This document shows, piece after piece, positions 16,740 to 26,327 of a DNA stretch of 64,000 nucleotides. Under the pieces are notes generated by a model. That model was not told the origin of the DNA. It saw nothing but the letters and a program-made list of their open reading frames with translations, and searched no databases. The DNA is taken from positions 1,860,001 to 1,924,000 of the forward strand of contig NZ_CP165734.1 of NCBI RefSeq assembly GCF_041200145.1. The letters run 5' to 3'. Source of the stretch: Bradyrhizobium sp. LLZ17 (lineage in GTDB: Bacteria; Pseudomonadota; Alphaproteobacteria; Rhizobiales; Xanthobacteraceae). Positions within the stretch are counted from its first letter, which is position 1. Each line of letters starts with the position of its first letter. A program made the translations under genes and the position numbers.

Positions 16740-16887
16740 TTAGCTCCCTCCTTCGACTCGACGACGCAATTGTCGCGCCGCCACCGTCTTGTTTTTGTGA
16801 ACTTCGCCGAACGAAGCCCGCTCTTAACCAGCGACATTGTCGGCAGTTTGTGCGGTTTTGGCAATTTGGTCTTTGGTTATTCGTTGC

Positions 16888-16901
16888 TGGTAGCGCTGTC
16901 A
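16888..16901. promoter_or_regulatory. LacI-family operator in front of the importer operon
   Basis: TGGTAGCGCTGTCA, an imperfect palindrome centred on CG with AGCGCT in the middle, the usual form of LacI/GntR-family operators. It lies between the divergent ATPase gene and lacI, and its core TGGTAGCG is repeated exactly in the second site at 18016. Confidence 0.65.
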
Positions 16902-16943
16902 ACGTTCCTTTGTTTGCGGAAGTGACTGTGTTAAGAGCAGCCT

Positions 16944-18044
16944 ATGGGTCGAAAGCGCACCAAGTCAGGCAAAATCCGGCTGGCAGAAGTCGCCGAGCAC
17001 GCCGGTGTGAGCCCGATCACCGCCTCCCGCTTCTTTCGCAATCCGGAGGCGCTGTCGGTCGCCAAGCGGGCGCGGGTTGAAAGCGCGGCCAGGGAGCTCG
17101 GCTATGTGCCGAACCTGGCGGCACGCGCGCTGGCTTCGCAGCGCACGGAAGTGATCGGTGTCTTGATTCCGTCGTTGACCAACAATGTCTTCTCGGACGT
17201 GCTGCGCGGCATCTATCATGCGTCCGAGAACAGCCGTTACTCGATCCAATTGTCCAACACACGCTACAGTATTCTCCAGGAGGAGAAGCTTTTGCGCATC
17301 TTTCTTGCGCAGAAGCCGGCCGGACTGATCGTCACGGGGATCGACCAGACCGCGGAATCGCGCACGATGCTAGAAGCGGCCGACTGCCCGATCGTGCAGA
17401 TCATGGAGCTCGGGCCCAACCCGGTCGACATGATGATCGGCTTTTCGCACTATGATGCGGCGCGTGCCGCGCTTGACCATTTGCTGGAGCAAGGCCACCG
17501 CAGGATTGGGTTCCTCGGTGCGCGCATGGATCCACGGGTGCAGCGGCGGCTCGACGGCTATCAGGCCGCGATGAAGGAAGCCGGACTTTTCGAGCAACGT
17601 CTCGTCGTCACGACTGCGACCCCCACCTCGGTGACGCTCGGCGGCGCCCTGTTTGCCGATCTCCTGGGGCGGGAGCCTGATATCGATGCGGTGTTCTGTG
17701 CCAATGACGACCTTGCGCTCGGCGTGCTGTTTGAATGCCGCCGCCGCGAGATCGCCATCCCCGAGCAGATGGCGATCATCGGATTCAACGACCTCGAATT
17801 CATGGCGTCTGCCGTCCCCACCCTCACCAGTGTGCGCACCAACCGCTATGAGATGGGCCGAACCGCCGCCACCATGCTGATCGATGCGATCGAAGGGCGG
17901 CGGCCGGAGCGGCCGGTGCTCGACCTCGGCTTCAAGGTGATGGAGCGCCAGAGTTCGTCGTTGCGGCGATCGGACACCAGGCCAATCCTGTCCGGTGCGG
18001 GCGTCGAGAACAAAATGGTAGCGTTACCAAGCAGCCATGATTAA
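16944..18044 (+). CDS. LacI family transcriptional regulator
   Basis: 366-residue repressor. A helix-turn-helix and hinge lie at residues ~11-65 (IRLAEVAEHAGVSPITASRFF...LGYVPNLAARALAS), followed by a periplasmic-binding-protein-like effector domain to ~345. It lies between the two halves of the sugar-acid gene set, divergent from the importer and upstream of the dehydratase, with matching operators on both sides. Its inducer is probably a sugar acid or its keto-deoxy product. The hinge resembles GntR-type gluconate repressors, but the ligand is not known. The second operator is contained in its own last codons. Confidence 0.93.
   Translation: MGRKRTKSGKIRLAEVAEHAGVSPITASRFFRNPEALSVAKRARVESAARELGYVPNLAARALASQRTEVIGVLIPSLTNNVFSDVLRGIYHASENSRYSIQLSNTRYSILQEEKLLRIFLAQKPAGLIVTGIDQTAESRTMLEAADCPIVQIMELGPNPVDMMIGFSHYDAARAALDHLLEQGHRRIGFLGARMDPRVQRRLDGYQAAMKEAGLFEQRLVVTTATPTSVTLGGALFADLLGREPDIDAVFCANDDLALGVLFECRRREIAIPEQMAIIGFNDLEFMASAVPTLTSVRTNRYEMGRTAATMLIDAIEGRRPERPVLDLGFKVMERQSSSLRRSDTRPILSGAGVENKMVALPSSHD
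18016..18029. promoter_or_regulatory. LacI-family operator in front of the dehydratase operon
   Basis: TGGTAGCGTTACCA, a near-perfect palindrome centred on CG. It sits inside the last ten codons of lacI and about 150 bases before the dehydratase start. It shares TGGTAGCG with the site at 16888, so the regulator most likely controls both arms of the pathway. Confidence 0.72.
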
Positions 18045-18179
18045 TATCGAGCTTGTGAGGAAACGACCCACCAACGGGAGCCAGGCCATAGCTCACGCCG
18101 TTGGGCATCGCACACGCCGACAACCCAAGACGAACACCAGTGACGGACCGCCGGTGCGCTTGCATTGCAGGAGAAACCA

Positions 18180-20009
<1,830 letters not shown>

Positions 20010-20018
20010 GAACCACAC

Positions 20019-20106
20019 CGTCATTGCGAGCGTAGGGAAGCAATCCAGAGATATCTCCGCGGAGACAGTCTGGATTGCTTCGTCGCAAGAGCTCCTCGCA
20101 ATGACG
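20019..20106. repeat. CGTCATTGCGAG palindromic repeat
   Basis: 88-base element with outer arms CGTCATTGCGAG and CTCGCAATGACG and inner arms GAAGCAATCCAGA/TCTGGATTGCTTC. It lies between the dehydratase stop and the first SDR gene, which are on the same strand, so it is transcribed in the operon and can fold into a long hairpin. It belongs to a different family from the CGTCATTCCGGGG element. Confidence 0.88.
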
Positions 20107-20145
20107 TGGGGTTGGCGTTGGACGAATCCAAAGGAGAACAACAAA

Positions 20146-20877
20146 ATGACAGACCGCCTCAAAGGCAAGCGCGCAGTCGTTACCGCCGCAGCCGCCGGCA
20201 TCGGGCGCGCATGCGCGATCGCATTCGCGCGTGAGGGCGCCACCGTCATCGCGACCGACATCAATGAAGGCGGCATCGCGAGCTTGGTCAAGGAGGGCAT
20301 CGCCGAGACGGCCAAGCTCGACGTGCGCAACACCGCCGACGTCAACGCCTTTGCCAAGCGCATCGGCAAGGTCGACATCCTGCTCAATGCGGCCGGTTTC
20401 GTGCACCACGGCACCATCCTGGACTGTTCGGAAGAGGACTGGGATTTCTCGTTCGACCTCAACGTCAAGTCCATGCACCGGACCATCAAGGCGTTCCTGC
20501 CGGCAATGCTCGCAGCCGGCGGCGGCAGCATCGTCAACATCTCGTCTTGCGCGGCGCTGCGGCCGCCGGCGAACCGCTATGCCTACAGCGCTTCCAAAGC
20601 CGCGGTGTCGCTGCTGACGCGCGCGGTTGCGCTCGACTTCATCACGCAAGGCATTCGCTGCAACAGCATCTGCCCGGGCACCGTCGAGACCCCCTCGATG
20701 CTCGACCGCGCCGCGGCCCAAGGACCGCAGGGCAAGGAGATGTTCATCTCCCGCCAGAAGATGGGCCGGCTCGGCACCGCCGACGAAATCGCATCCATGG
20801 CGGTCTATCTCGGCAGCGACGAGAGCGCCTTCACCACCGGCGTCGACCTCGTCGTCGACGGCGGCTACATGCTCTGA
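20146..20877 (+). CDS. SDR oxidoreductase similar to DHRS6/2-keto-3-deoxy-L-fuconate dehydrogenase
   Basis: 243-residue classical short-chain dehydrogenase. The NAD motif is TAAAAGIG, the active-site YSASK is present, and so is the run [26 protein letters not shown]. This last segment is strikingly like human DHRS6 and the bacterial 2-keto-3-deoxy-L-fuconate dehydrogenases used in non-phosphorylating deoxy-sugar pathways. It should oxidise a 2-keto-3-deoxy sugar acid made by the upstream dehydratase. The start follows AAAGGAG. The much longer in-frame extension upstream is antisense-like noise over the repeat. Confidence 0.88.
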   Translation: [243 protein letters not shown]

Positions 20878-20894
20878 CGCCGAAGGCGGCCTGC

Positions 20895-21641
20895 ATGAAC
20901 AAGATCGATCTCAACGGCCGCGTTGCCGTCGTCACCGGCGGCGCGCAAGGCTTTGGCCGCGCCATCACCGAGCGCTTCGTCGCCTCCGGCGCCAAGGTCG
21001 CGATCTGGGATTTCGATGCCGCACTGGCGGACAAGACCGCCAGGGAGATCGGCGACAACGTCCGCGTCTTCAGGGTTGACGTGACCGACAGCGCAGGCGT
21101 CGAGCAGGCACGCGATGCGACGCTCGCCGCCTTCGGCCGGATCGAGATCCTGGTCAACAATGCCGGCATTGCCGGCGTCAACAAGCCGGTCTGGGAGACC
21201 GATCTCGAGGAATGGCGCAAGGTGCTGCGCATCAATCTCGACGGCCCTTTCATCGTCTGCAAGGCGATCGTGGCGACGATGCTCAAGCAGAAATACGGGC
21301 GCATCGTGAACATCGCCTCGATCGCCGGCAAGGAAGGCAATCCGAACGCCTCGCACTATTCGGCCTCCAAAGCCGGTCTGATCGCGCTGACGAAGTCGCT
21401 CGGCAAGGAGCTCGCAGCTCACGACATTCTCGTGAATGCCGTGACGCCTGCGGCGGCGAGGACCGCGATCTTCGACCAGATGACGCAGCAGCATATCGAC
21501 TTCATGCTGTCGAAAATTCCGAAGGGCCGCTTCGTGCTGGTGGAAGAGCTCGCCGCGATGGTGGCCTGGCTCGCATCGGAAGATTGCGGCTTCTCCACCG
21601 GCGCAGTGTTTGATATTTCCGGCGGACGAGCGACCTATTGA
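20895..21641 (+). CDS. SDR family NAD(P)-dependent oxidoreductase
   Basis: 248-residue classical SDR: cofactor motif TGGAQGFG at ~13-20, NNAGIAG, and catalytic YSASKAG. It is encoded 17 bases after the DHRS6-like gene and is a diverged paralogue of it. In sugar-acid clusters such enzymes often oxidise the free sugar to a lactone, the step before the dehydratase, but a 3-ketoacyl-reductase-like role cannot be excluded. Asp in WDFDAA after the second strand suggests NAD+ rather than NADP+. Confidence 0.85.
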   Translation: MNKIDLNGRVAVVTGGAQGFGRAITERFVASGAKVAIWDFDAALADKTAREIGDNVRVFRVDVTDSAGVEQARDATLAAFGRIEILVNNAGIAGVNKPVWETDLEEWRKVLRINLDGPFIVCKAIVATMLKQKYGRIVNIASIAGKEGNPNASHYSASKAGLIALTKSLGKELAAHDILVNAVTPAAARTAIFDQMTQQHIDFMLSKIPKGRFVLVEELAAMVAWLASEDCGFSTGAVFDISGGRATY

Positions 21642-21648
21642 GGGCGTC

Positions 21649-22041
21649 ATGATCAGGGAAGGCGGATGCCTGTGCGGCGCGGTGCGGTTCAAAGCGGAGG
21701 GCGAGCCGCTCAACGTCCGCATCTGCCACTGCCGCTTGTGCCAGAAGGCGATGGGCTCGCCCTACTTCGCCCGCGCGCAGTTCGACCAGCGCGCCCTCAG
21801 CGTCGAAGGCGACACCGAGCGCTATGCGTCGTCCGAGCACATCGACCGCGTGTTCTGCAAGCGCTGCGGCACGCGCCTGTTCTCCTGGCGGCGCAACGGC
21901 ACGCTGGCGGGTGTCGCGCTCGCGACCTTCGACGACCGCAACGCCTTTGCGCCGGCCGAGCACATCTGGGTCAGCGAAAAGATGGGCTGGGTGGCGATCG
22001 AGGACGGCATGATCCGGTATGAGGGGACGATCCCGACGTAG
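21649..22041 (+). CDS. GFA family (glutathione-dependent formaldehyde-activating/CENP-V-like) protein
   Basis: 130-residue zinc protein with the GFA cysteine pattern: C7-x-C9 (GGCLCGAVRF), CHCRLC at 26-31 and CKRCGTRLF near 85. Members bind one or two zinc ions; some bind glutathione, but most have no proven enzymatic role. It starts 7 bases after the SDR stop on the same strand, so it may ride on the sugar-acid operon's transcript. The link to the pathway is unclear. Confidence 0.85.
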   Translation: MIREGGCLCGAVRFKAEGEPLNVRICHCRLCQKAMGSPYFARAQFDQRALSVEGDTERYASSEHIDRVFCKRCGTRLFSWRRNGTLAGVALATFDDRNAFAPAEHIWVSEKMGWVAIEDGMIRYEGTIPT

Positions 22042-22208
22042 CTCTTCCGGCGCCAAGGCAAGGCTCGGCGCCAAGGCTGCTGGTCCCGCCGATCATTTGC
22101 AGCGTGGCATTTTGGAACCGGGCGCCCTATGTTGACCTGACGTGTTGCTGTACCGCCGGTTTGGCCGGGACCGCTGCAAGGCCGCAGGCAAACCGGGACA
22201 GACGAGCC

Positions 22209-22889
22209 GTGAACATTTCCCTCTATGATCTCTCCGTCTGGGTGCTGCCGCTCGTGCTCGCCATCACCTTCCACGAGGCCGCGCACGGCTTTGTCGCGCA
22301 CCGCCTCGGCGACAACACGGCCTGGCAGCTCGGCCGCGTCAGCTTCAACCCGCTCCGGCACATCGACCCGTTCGGCACCCTGATCCTGCCGGCGATGCTG
22401 TTGTTTGCGCATTCGCCGTTCCTGTTCGGCTATGCCAAACCTGTGCCCGTCAATTTTCGCAACCTCAACAATCCCAGGCTCGACATGGTCTGGGTGGCGC
22501 TGGCCGGGCCTGTCACCAACATCCTGCTGGCGCTGGTCGCCGGCCTTGCCCTCCACGCGCTGCCCTGGGCCCCGGCAAACTCGGCGCAGTGGATCTTCGA
22601 CAACCTGAAGAATGCGCTGTTGATCAATGCCGTGCTCGCCGTCTTCAACATGATGCCGATCCCGCCGCTGGACGGCGGGCGGGTCGCGGTCGGGCTCTTG
22701 CCCCGGCCGCTCGCGCTGCCGCTGGCGCGGCTGGAGCCGTTCGGCATGCTGATCCTCATCGGGCTGCTGATCCTGCTACCGTTGGTGGGTTCCCAGTTCG
22801 GTCTAAATCTTGATGTTATTTCAGCAATACTGCGAACGTTGACCGGATATGTGATTCAGGCTGTTCTCTTGCTGACCGGCAATGCGTAG
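22209..22889 (+). CDS. Site-2 protease family (M50) membrane metalloprotease
   Basis: 226-residue polytopic membrane protein with the zinc motif H22-E-A-A-H26 in the first helix and the distal NMMPIPPLDGGR motif that gives the third ligand, as in intramembrane-cleaving site-2 proteases. There is no PDZ domain, so this is the short, group III-like type. The start is GTG 22209 (MNISLYDLSVW); upstream in-frame sequence has no similarity. The substrate is unknown. A 167-base gap before it holds a direct repeat CGGCGCCAAGGC (two copies). Confidence 0.87.
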   Translation: MNISLYDLSVWVLPLVLAITFHEAAHGFVAHRLGDNTAWQLGRVSFNPLRHIDPFGTLILPAMLLFAHSPFLFGYAKPVPVNFRNLNNPRLDMVWVALAGPVTNILLALVAGLALHALPWAPANSAQWIFDNLKNALLINAVLAVFNMMPIPPLDGGRVAVGLLPRPLALPLARLEPFGMLILIGLLILLPLVGSQFGLNLDVISAILRTLTGYVIQAVLLLTGNA

Positions 22890-22892
22890 TTG

Positions 22893-23375
22893 ATGCAGGA
22901 CTTTGAAGACAAACCCGAAGGGCCCGAGGCCAACTTGGTCAAAGCTGCTGATATGCTGATCGCGCGACGCGCCGACACCCGTGCCCGCGCCGATTTCGCC
23001 ACCTGGAAGATGATGGCCAAGCTCAACGGCCTGTCAGCCCTGCCTGCGGACGCGCAGGGCTTTCTCGCCGGCTACAAGAACCTGCTGGAGCGGACGAGCG
23101 AGGCCGAAGCGACCGAGGCCTGCATCGCTGAGGTCTACAAGGCCTACTATCTGGAGATGGGCGGCGGCGGAAACCCGCCCGACGTCCGCCCGCGGCCTGC
23201 GGAGCCGGTGGCGGACAATGTTACCGCGTTCCGGCGCCCCGCGCCCAAGCCGAAGAAGACCCGGACATTCGGCGCCGCGACGTTTGGCGGAGCCCAGAAG
23301 CGCCCGCTGCCGGTGGCGCTGATCTTCGCCTGCCTCGTGGTGGTCTACGTCTCGATCCAGTATTACTGGCGCTGA
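22893..23375 (+). CDS. Hypothetical protein with C-terminal membrane anchor
   Basis: 160-residue protein starting 3 bases after the protease stop, so very likely co-translated with it. The N-terminal ~90 residues are helical and charged; a proline-rich linker (PPDVRPRPAEP) follows; and a single hydrophobic helix near the end (LPVALIFACLVVVYVSIQYYW) would anchor it with the bulk in the cytoplasm. I do not recognise a family. Its tail-anchored form next to an intramembrane protease makes it a possible partner or substrate. Confidence 0.75.
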   Translation: MQDFEDKPEGPEANLVKAADMLIARRADTRARADFATWKMMAKLNGLSALPADAQGFLAGYKNLLERTSEAEATEACIAEVYKAYYLEMGGGGNPPDVRPRPAEPVADNVTAFRRPAPKPKKTRTFGAATFGGAQKRPLPVALIFACLVVVYVSIQYYWR

Positions 23376-23386
23376 CGGCGACCTGA

Positions 23387-24175
23387 CTATTTCGGTTTCT
23401 TGAAGTTCACGGGCAGGCTGAAGGAAAACTCATCGTCCGTCAGCTCGGCCGGCGGAGCGGGCACAGGATCCGAGCGACGCACCATTGATATGGCCGCGTC
23501 GTCGAAGGCTGGATCCCCTGAAGACTCCGCGACATTCACGGACACCACATTACCACGCCGGTTCAGGACCAGGCTGAGCTTGACCGTCGTCGTCTTGCTC
23601 TTGTCCTTGGGATAGCGCTTGTGGATCTCGAAATAGGCGCTGATCCGCTTGCCCCAGTCGGCCGTCAGCTTGCGAGCGTCCTTGCCGATGCCCTGGTGCG
23701 GCGCGGCCGCTTTCTCATCCTCGCGCGCGTTCTCGTCTAGCGCCTGTCTCGCCGACTCCACGGCATTCGGCATTTCCTCGACAGCCTGGGTTTCGACCTT
23801 GGCCACCTTCGTGCTGTCCTCAACCGGCTTCTTGGAATCGTTCTCGGTAACGAGCCGGTCCGGGTCTTCGGCTTCCTGGGGTTGATCCTTCGGCAGATCG
23901 GTCTCTTTGACCTCGGCCTGCTGCTGCATTTGCTGCGGCTGGAATTGCGAGGCCTCACTGTCCGGCCCGGGCGGCAGATCCGTTTCCGGAAGCTTTGGCG
24001 AGGTCATTTCGACGGCATATTCCGCCCCGTTGGCCCCAAGGCCATCGTCTCCGTCGTCACTGCGCAGGTTCGCAAGCGCCAGCGCGGCCCCGCCAAGATG
24101 CAGCACAAGCGCGGCGAGGGCGGCCAGTATCCACAGCCGCCGGGATGGTTTTGCCTCGATCAGAGGATCAGACAT
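23387..24175 (-). CDS. tonB: TonB energy-transducing protein
   Basis: 262-residue TonB. One N-terminal membrane helix lies at about 13-36. A long acidic, Gln/Pro-rich periplasmic spacer follows (QFQPQQMQQQAEV..., ETDLPKDQPQE). The C-terminal domain from ~170 has YPKDKSK...VKLSLVLNRRGNVVSVNVAESSGDPAFDDAAISMV. It transmits proton-motive force from ExbBD to outer-membrane receptors such as the one at 26-29 kb. It is the last gene of the iron-uptake operon, 10 bases after exbD. Confidence 0.93.
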   Translation of the reverse strand: MSDPLIEAKPSRRLWILAALAALVLHLGGAALALANLRSDDGDDGLGANGAEYAVEMTSPKLPETDLPPGPDSEASQFQPQQMQQQAEVKETDLPKDQPQEAEDPDRLVTENDSKKPVEDSTKVAKVETQAVEEMPNAVESARQALDENAREDEKAAAPHQGIGKDARKLTADWGKRISAYFEIHKRYPKDKSKTTTVKLSLVLNRRGNVVSVNVAESSGDPAFDDAAISMVRRSDPVPAPPAELTDDEFSFSLPVNFKKPK

Positions 24176-24185
24176 CGCGCTGCCA

Positions 24186-24650
24186 TCAGGGCTGGGCTGC
24201 CCCTTGCGACGGCGCAGCCGCCGCAGGAGCCGCTTCGAGCGCCACCAGCTTGACCCTAGAATAACCGCCGGCGCGCAGGATTTCCATGACTCCCATCAAC
24301 TCGCCGTAAGGCACGACCTTGTCGGCGCGCAGGAACACATATTTGTCCTTGCTCATGTCGGCGATCCCGTCGAGCGAGCTGACCAGATCGGTTCGCTTGA
24401 CCGGATTTTCTCCGATGGCGAGCGTCAGATCGGGCTTGATGCTGACATAGGTCGGCTTGTCCGGCTTCTTCTGCGGCGTTGCGCTCGACGTCGGCAGGTC
24501 GATCGGCAGATCGACCGTCGACAACGGTGCTGCGACCATGAAGATGATCAGCAGCACCAGAATGACGTCGATGAACGGCGTGACGTTGATGTCATGCGTC
24601 TCGGCGAAGTCGTCGTCGTCGAGATCGTTATCAGCGATCGAAGTGCCCAT
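24186..24650 (-). CDS. exbD: Biopolymer transport protein ExbD
   Basis: 154-residue proton-channel subunit. A single N-terminal transmembrane helix (DVILVLLIIFMVAAPL) carries the conserved aspartate in the family pattern TPFIDVILVLL. The periplasmic domain follows (VSIKPDLTLAIGENPV..., FLRADKVVPYGELMGVMEILRAGG). It works with ExbB to energise TonB and is encoded 3 bases after exbB. Confidence 0.93.
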   Translation of the reverse strand: MGTSIADNDLDDDDFAETHDINVTPFIDVILVLLIIFMVAAPLSTVDLPIDLPTSSATPQKKPDKPTYVSIKPDLTLAIGENPVKRTDLVSSLDGIADMSKDKYVFLRADKVVPYGELMGVMEILRAGGYSRVKLVALEAAPAAAAPSQGAAQP

Positions 24651-24653
24651 CGT

Positions 24654-25621
24654 TTACTCCGCTGCGCGCGAATGCGCGCTGCCGTGGCTGCGGTCGAGAT
24701 CGCGCGACAACAGCCGCGCCGACGCACCGGAGGCGCGGCTGACGAGTTCGAGATAGCTCTTCGTCATGCGCGCGAAGTGGTTATAGATGATCACCGCGGG
24801 AATCGCCGCGACGAGGCCGATCGCGGTGGCGAGCAGCGCTTCGGCAATGCCCGGCGCGACCACGGCGAGGTTCGTGGTCTGCGATTTCGAGATGCCGATG
24901 AAGCTGTTCATGATGCCCCAGACCGTGCCGAACAGACCGACGAAGGGCGACGTGGCGCCGATCGTCGCGAGCACGCCCATGCCGAAGCGGATGCGCCGCT
25001 GTTCCGCGCGCACGATCTCGGCAAAGCTCGACGTCGCTCGCTCCTTGATGCCGGTATCGCTGGAGATGCCGGCCGACATCCGCGCCTCACGCAGCGCCGC
25101 CGCGAGGAAGGACGGCAGGACGCCCTGCTTGGCGCCAATTGCCATCTGCGCTTCCGCGAGCGACCGCGCCTCGGCGATCTTCCTCAGCGCTGACCGCAGC
25201 TTGGCCGAGGCGACCGACAGCTCGATCGATTTCGCAATGAAAATTGTCCAGGTCGCGAGCGAGGCGAAGGCAAGCCCGATCATCACCGCCTTCACGATGA
25301 TGTCCGCCGACATGAACATCACCCAGGGGGACAATTCCTTCATCCCCGGCGCGGTCGATTTTGGCGCCCGGCCGGCTGCGTCGTCGGACGGTGGGGCCAC
25401 CGCCAGCGCATCGGTCGAGGCCGCGCCCGGCGCGGGCGTCGAGACCACGGGTGCAGCCGCCACCGGTGCTACCGGCACTACCGCGCTCGGCTGCGAAGCC
25501 GCAGCCGGCCGAGGGCGGCTGCCGCCGGCTGGGTTTGTTGCTGGGCGGAAACAGGGGCTGCGAGCGAGGCCATGAGCATCACGGCTGCGACAAGACTTGC
25601 CTGGAATGATGTGATCTTCAT
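24654..25621 (-). pseudogene. exbB: ExbB proton-channel protein, frameshift in the N-terminal linker
   Basis: TonB-system ExbB of the alphaproteobacterial type, with a signal peptide and a long Ala/Pro-rich periplasmic N-terminus. It begins [20 protein letters not shown] at 25621, overlapping the hydroxylase stop (ATGA). The frame is lost at about 25513-25521 in a GC-rich stretch; restoring one base joins PAAA to RPAAASQPSAVVPVAPV and then to the three-helix MotA/ExbB core (PWVMFMSADIIVKAVMIGLAF..., GLFGTVWGIMNSFIGIS...). The core alone is an open frame of 274 codons from 25478. The low-complexity site makes a sequencing error likely; the membrane domain is intact. Confidence 0.82.
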
Positions 25622-26307
25622 ACTTCGGCCCAGTAGCGAATGAGGTTGTGATAGATACCCGTCAATTTGACCGTTTCGGGATCGTCACGCCCGAGCCGTG
25701 CCATCAGTGCCTGAATGGCGGTATCGAGGTCAAAGATCATGCTGCGGGCTTGATCGTCCCGTATCATGCTCTGGAGCCAGAAGAAAGATGCAACCCGCGC
25801 CCCCCGGGTCACCGGGGTGACGAGATGCAGGCTGGTCGAGGGATAGAGCACGCAGTCCCCGGCTGGCAACTTGACCTGGTGCGAGCCGTAGCTGTCCTCG
25901 ATCACAAGTTCGCCACCATCATACTCCTCGGGCTCGCTGAGGAACAGCGTGACCGACAGGTCTGTGCGGATGCGAAGGCCGGTCAGCCGGTCGCCGCGGA
26001 TGGCGTTGTCGACATGCAAGCCGAAATGATGGCCGCTGCTCGCCGCGTAACGGTTGAACAGCGGCGGGAAGATCTGGAGCGGGATCGCCGCCGCCAGAAA
26101 CCGCGGGTTGGATGTCAACGCCGAGACGATACGGTTGCCGAGTTTTCGCGCGATTTCGCTATCGGGCGGGAGCTGCTCGTTGCGCTTGACCATGGCCGAC
26201 TGCGCGCCCGCGGTGGAACGGCCATCTTCCCATTCGCTGGCGTCCATGATGCGGCGGAACTCCGCTACATCATTTTTGCTCAGGACGCCTTCTATGCATG
26301 TCAGCAT
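25618..26307 (-). CDS. piuC: Fe(II)/2-oxoglutarate-dependent PKHD-type hydroxylase (PiuC/YbiX family)
   Basis: 229-residue 2-oxoglutarate/Fe(II) dioxygenase. The iron triad is H98-x-D100 (GLHVDNA) and H161 (SLHLVTP), with R171 to bind 2-oxoglutarate. PiuC proteins are encoded next to Fiu/PiuA-type receptors and are repressed by iron in other bacteria; their substrate is unknown. Here it is directly downstream of the receptor and overlaps exbB by 4 bases, forming an operon with the TonB system. Confidence 0.92.
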   Translation of the reverse strand: MLTCIEGVLSKNDVAEFRRIMDASEWEDGRSTAGAQSAMVKRNEQLPPDSEIARKLGNRIVSALTSNPRFLAAAIPLQIFPPLFNRYAASSGHHFGLHVDNAIRGDRLTGLRIRTDLSVTLFLSEPEEYDGGELVIEDSYGSHQVKLPAGDCVLYPSTSLHLVTPVTRGARVASFFWLQSMIRDDQARSMIFDLDTAIQALMARLGRDDPETVKLTGIYHNLIRYWAEV

Positions 26308-26327
26308 GGCACCTCGCTATTGCCCCA

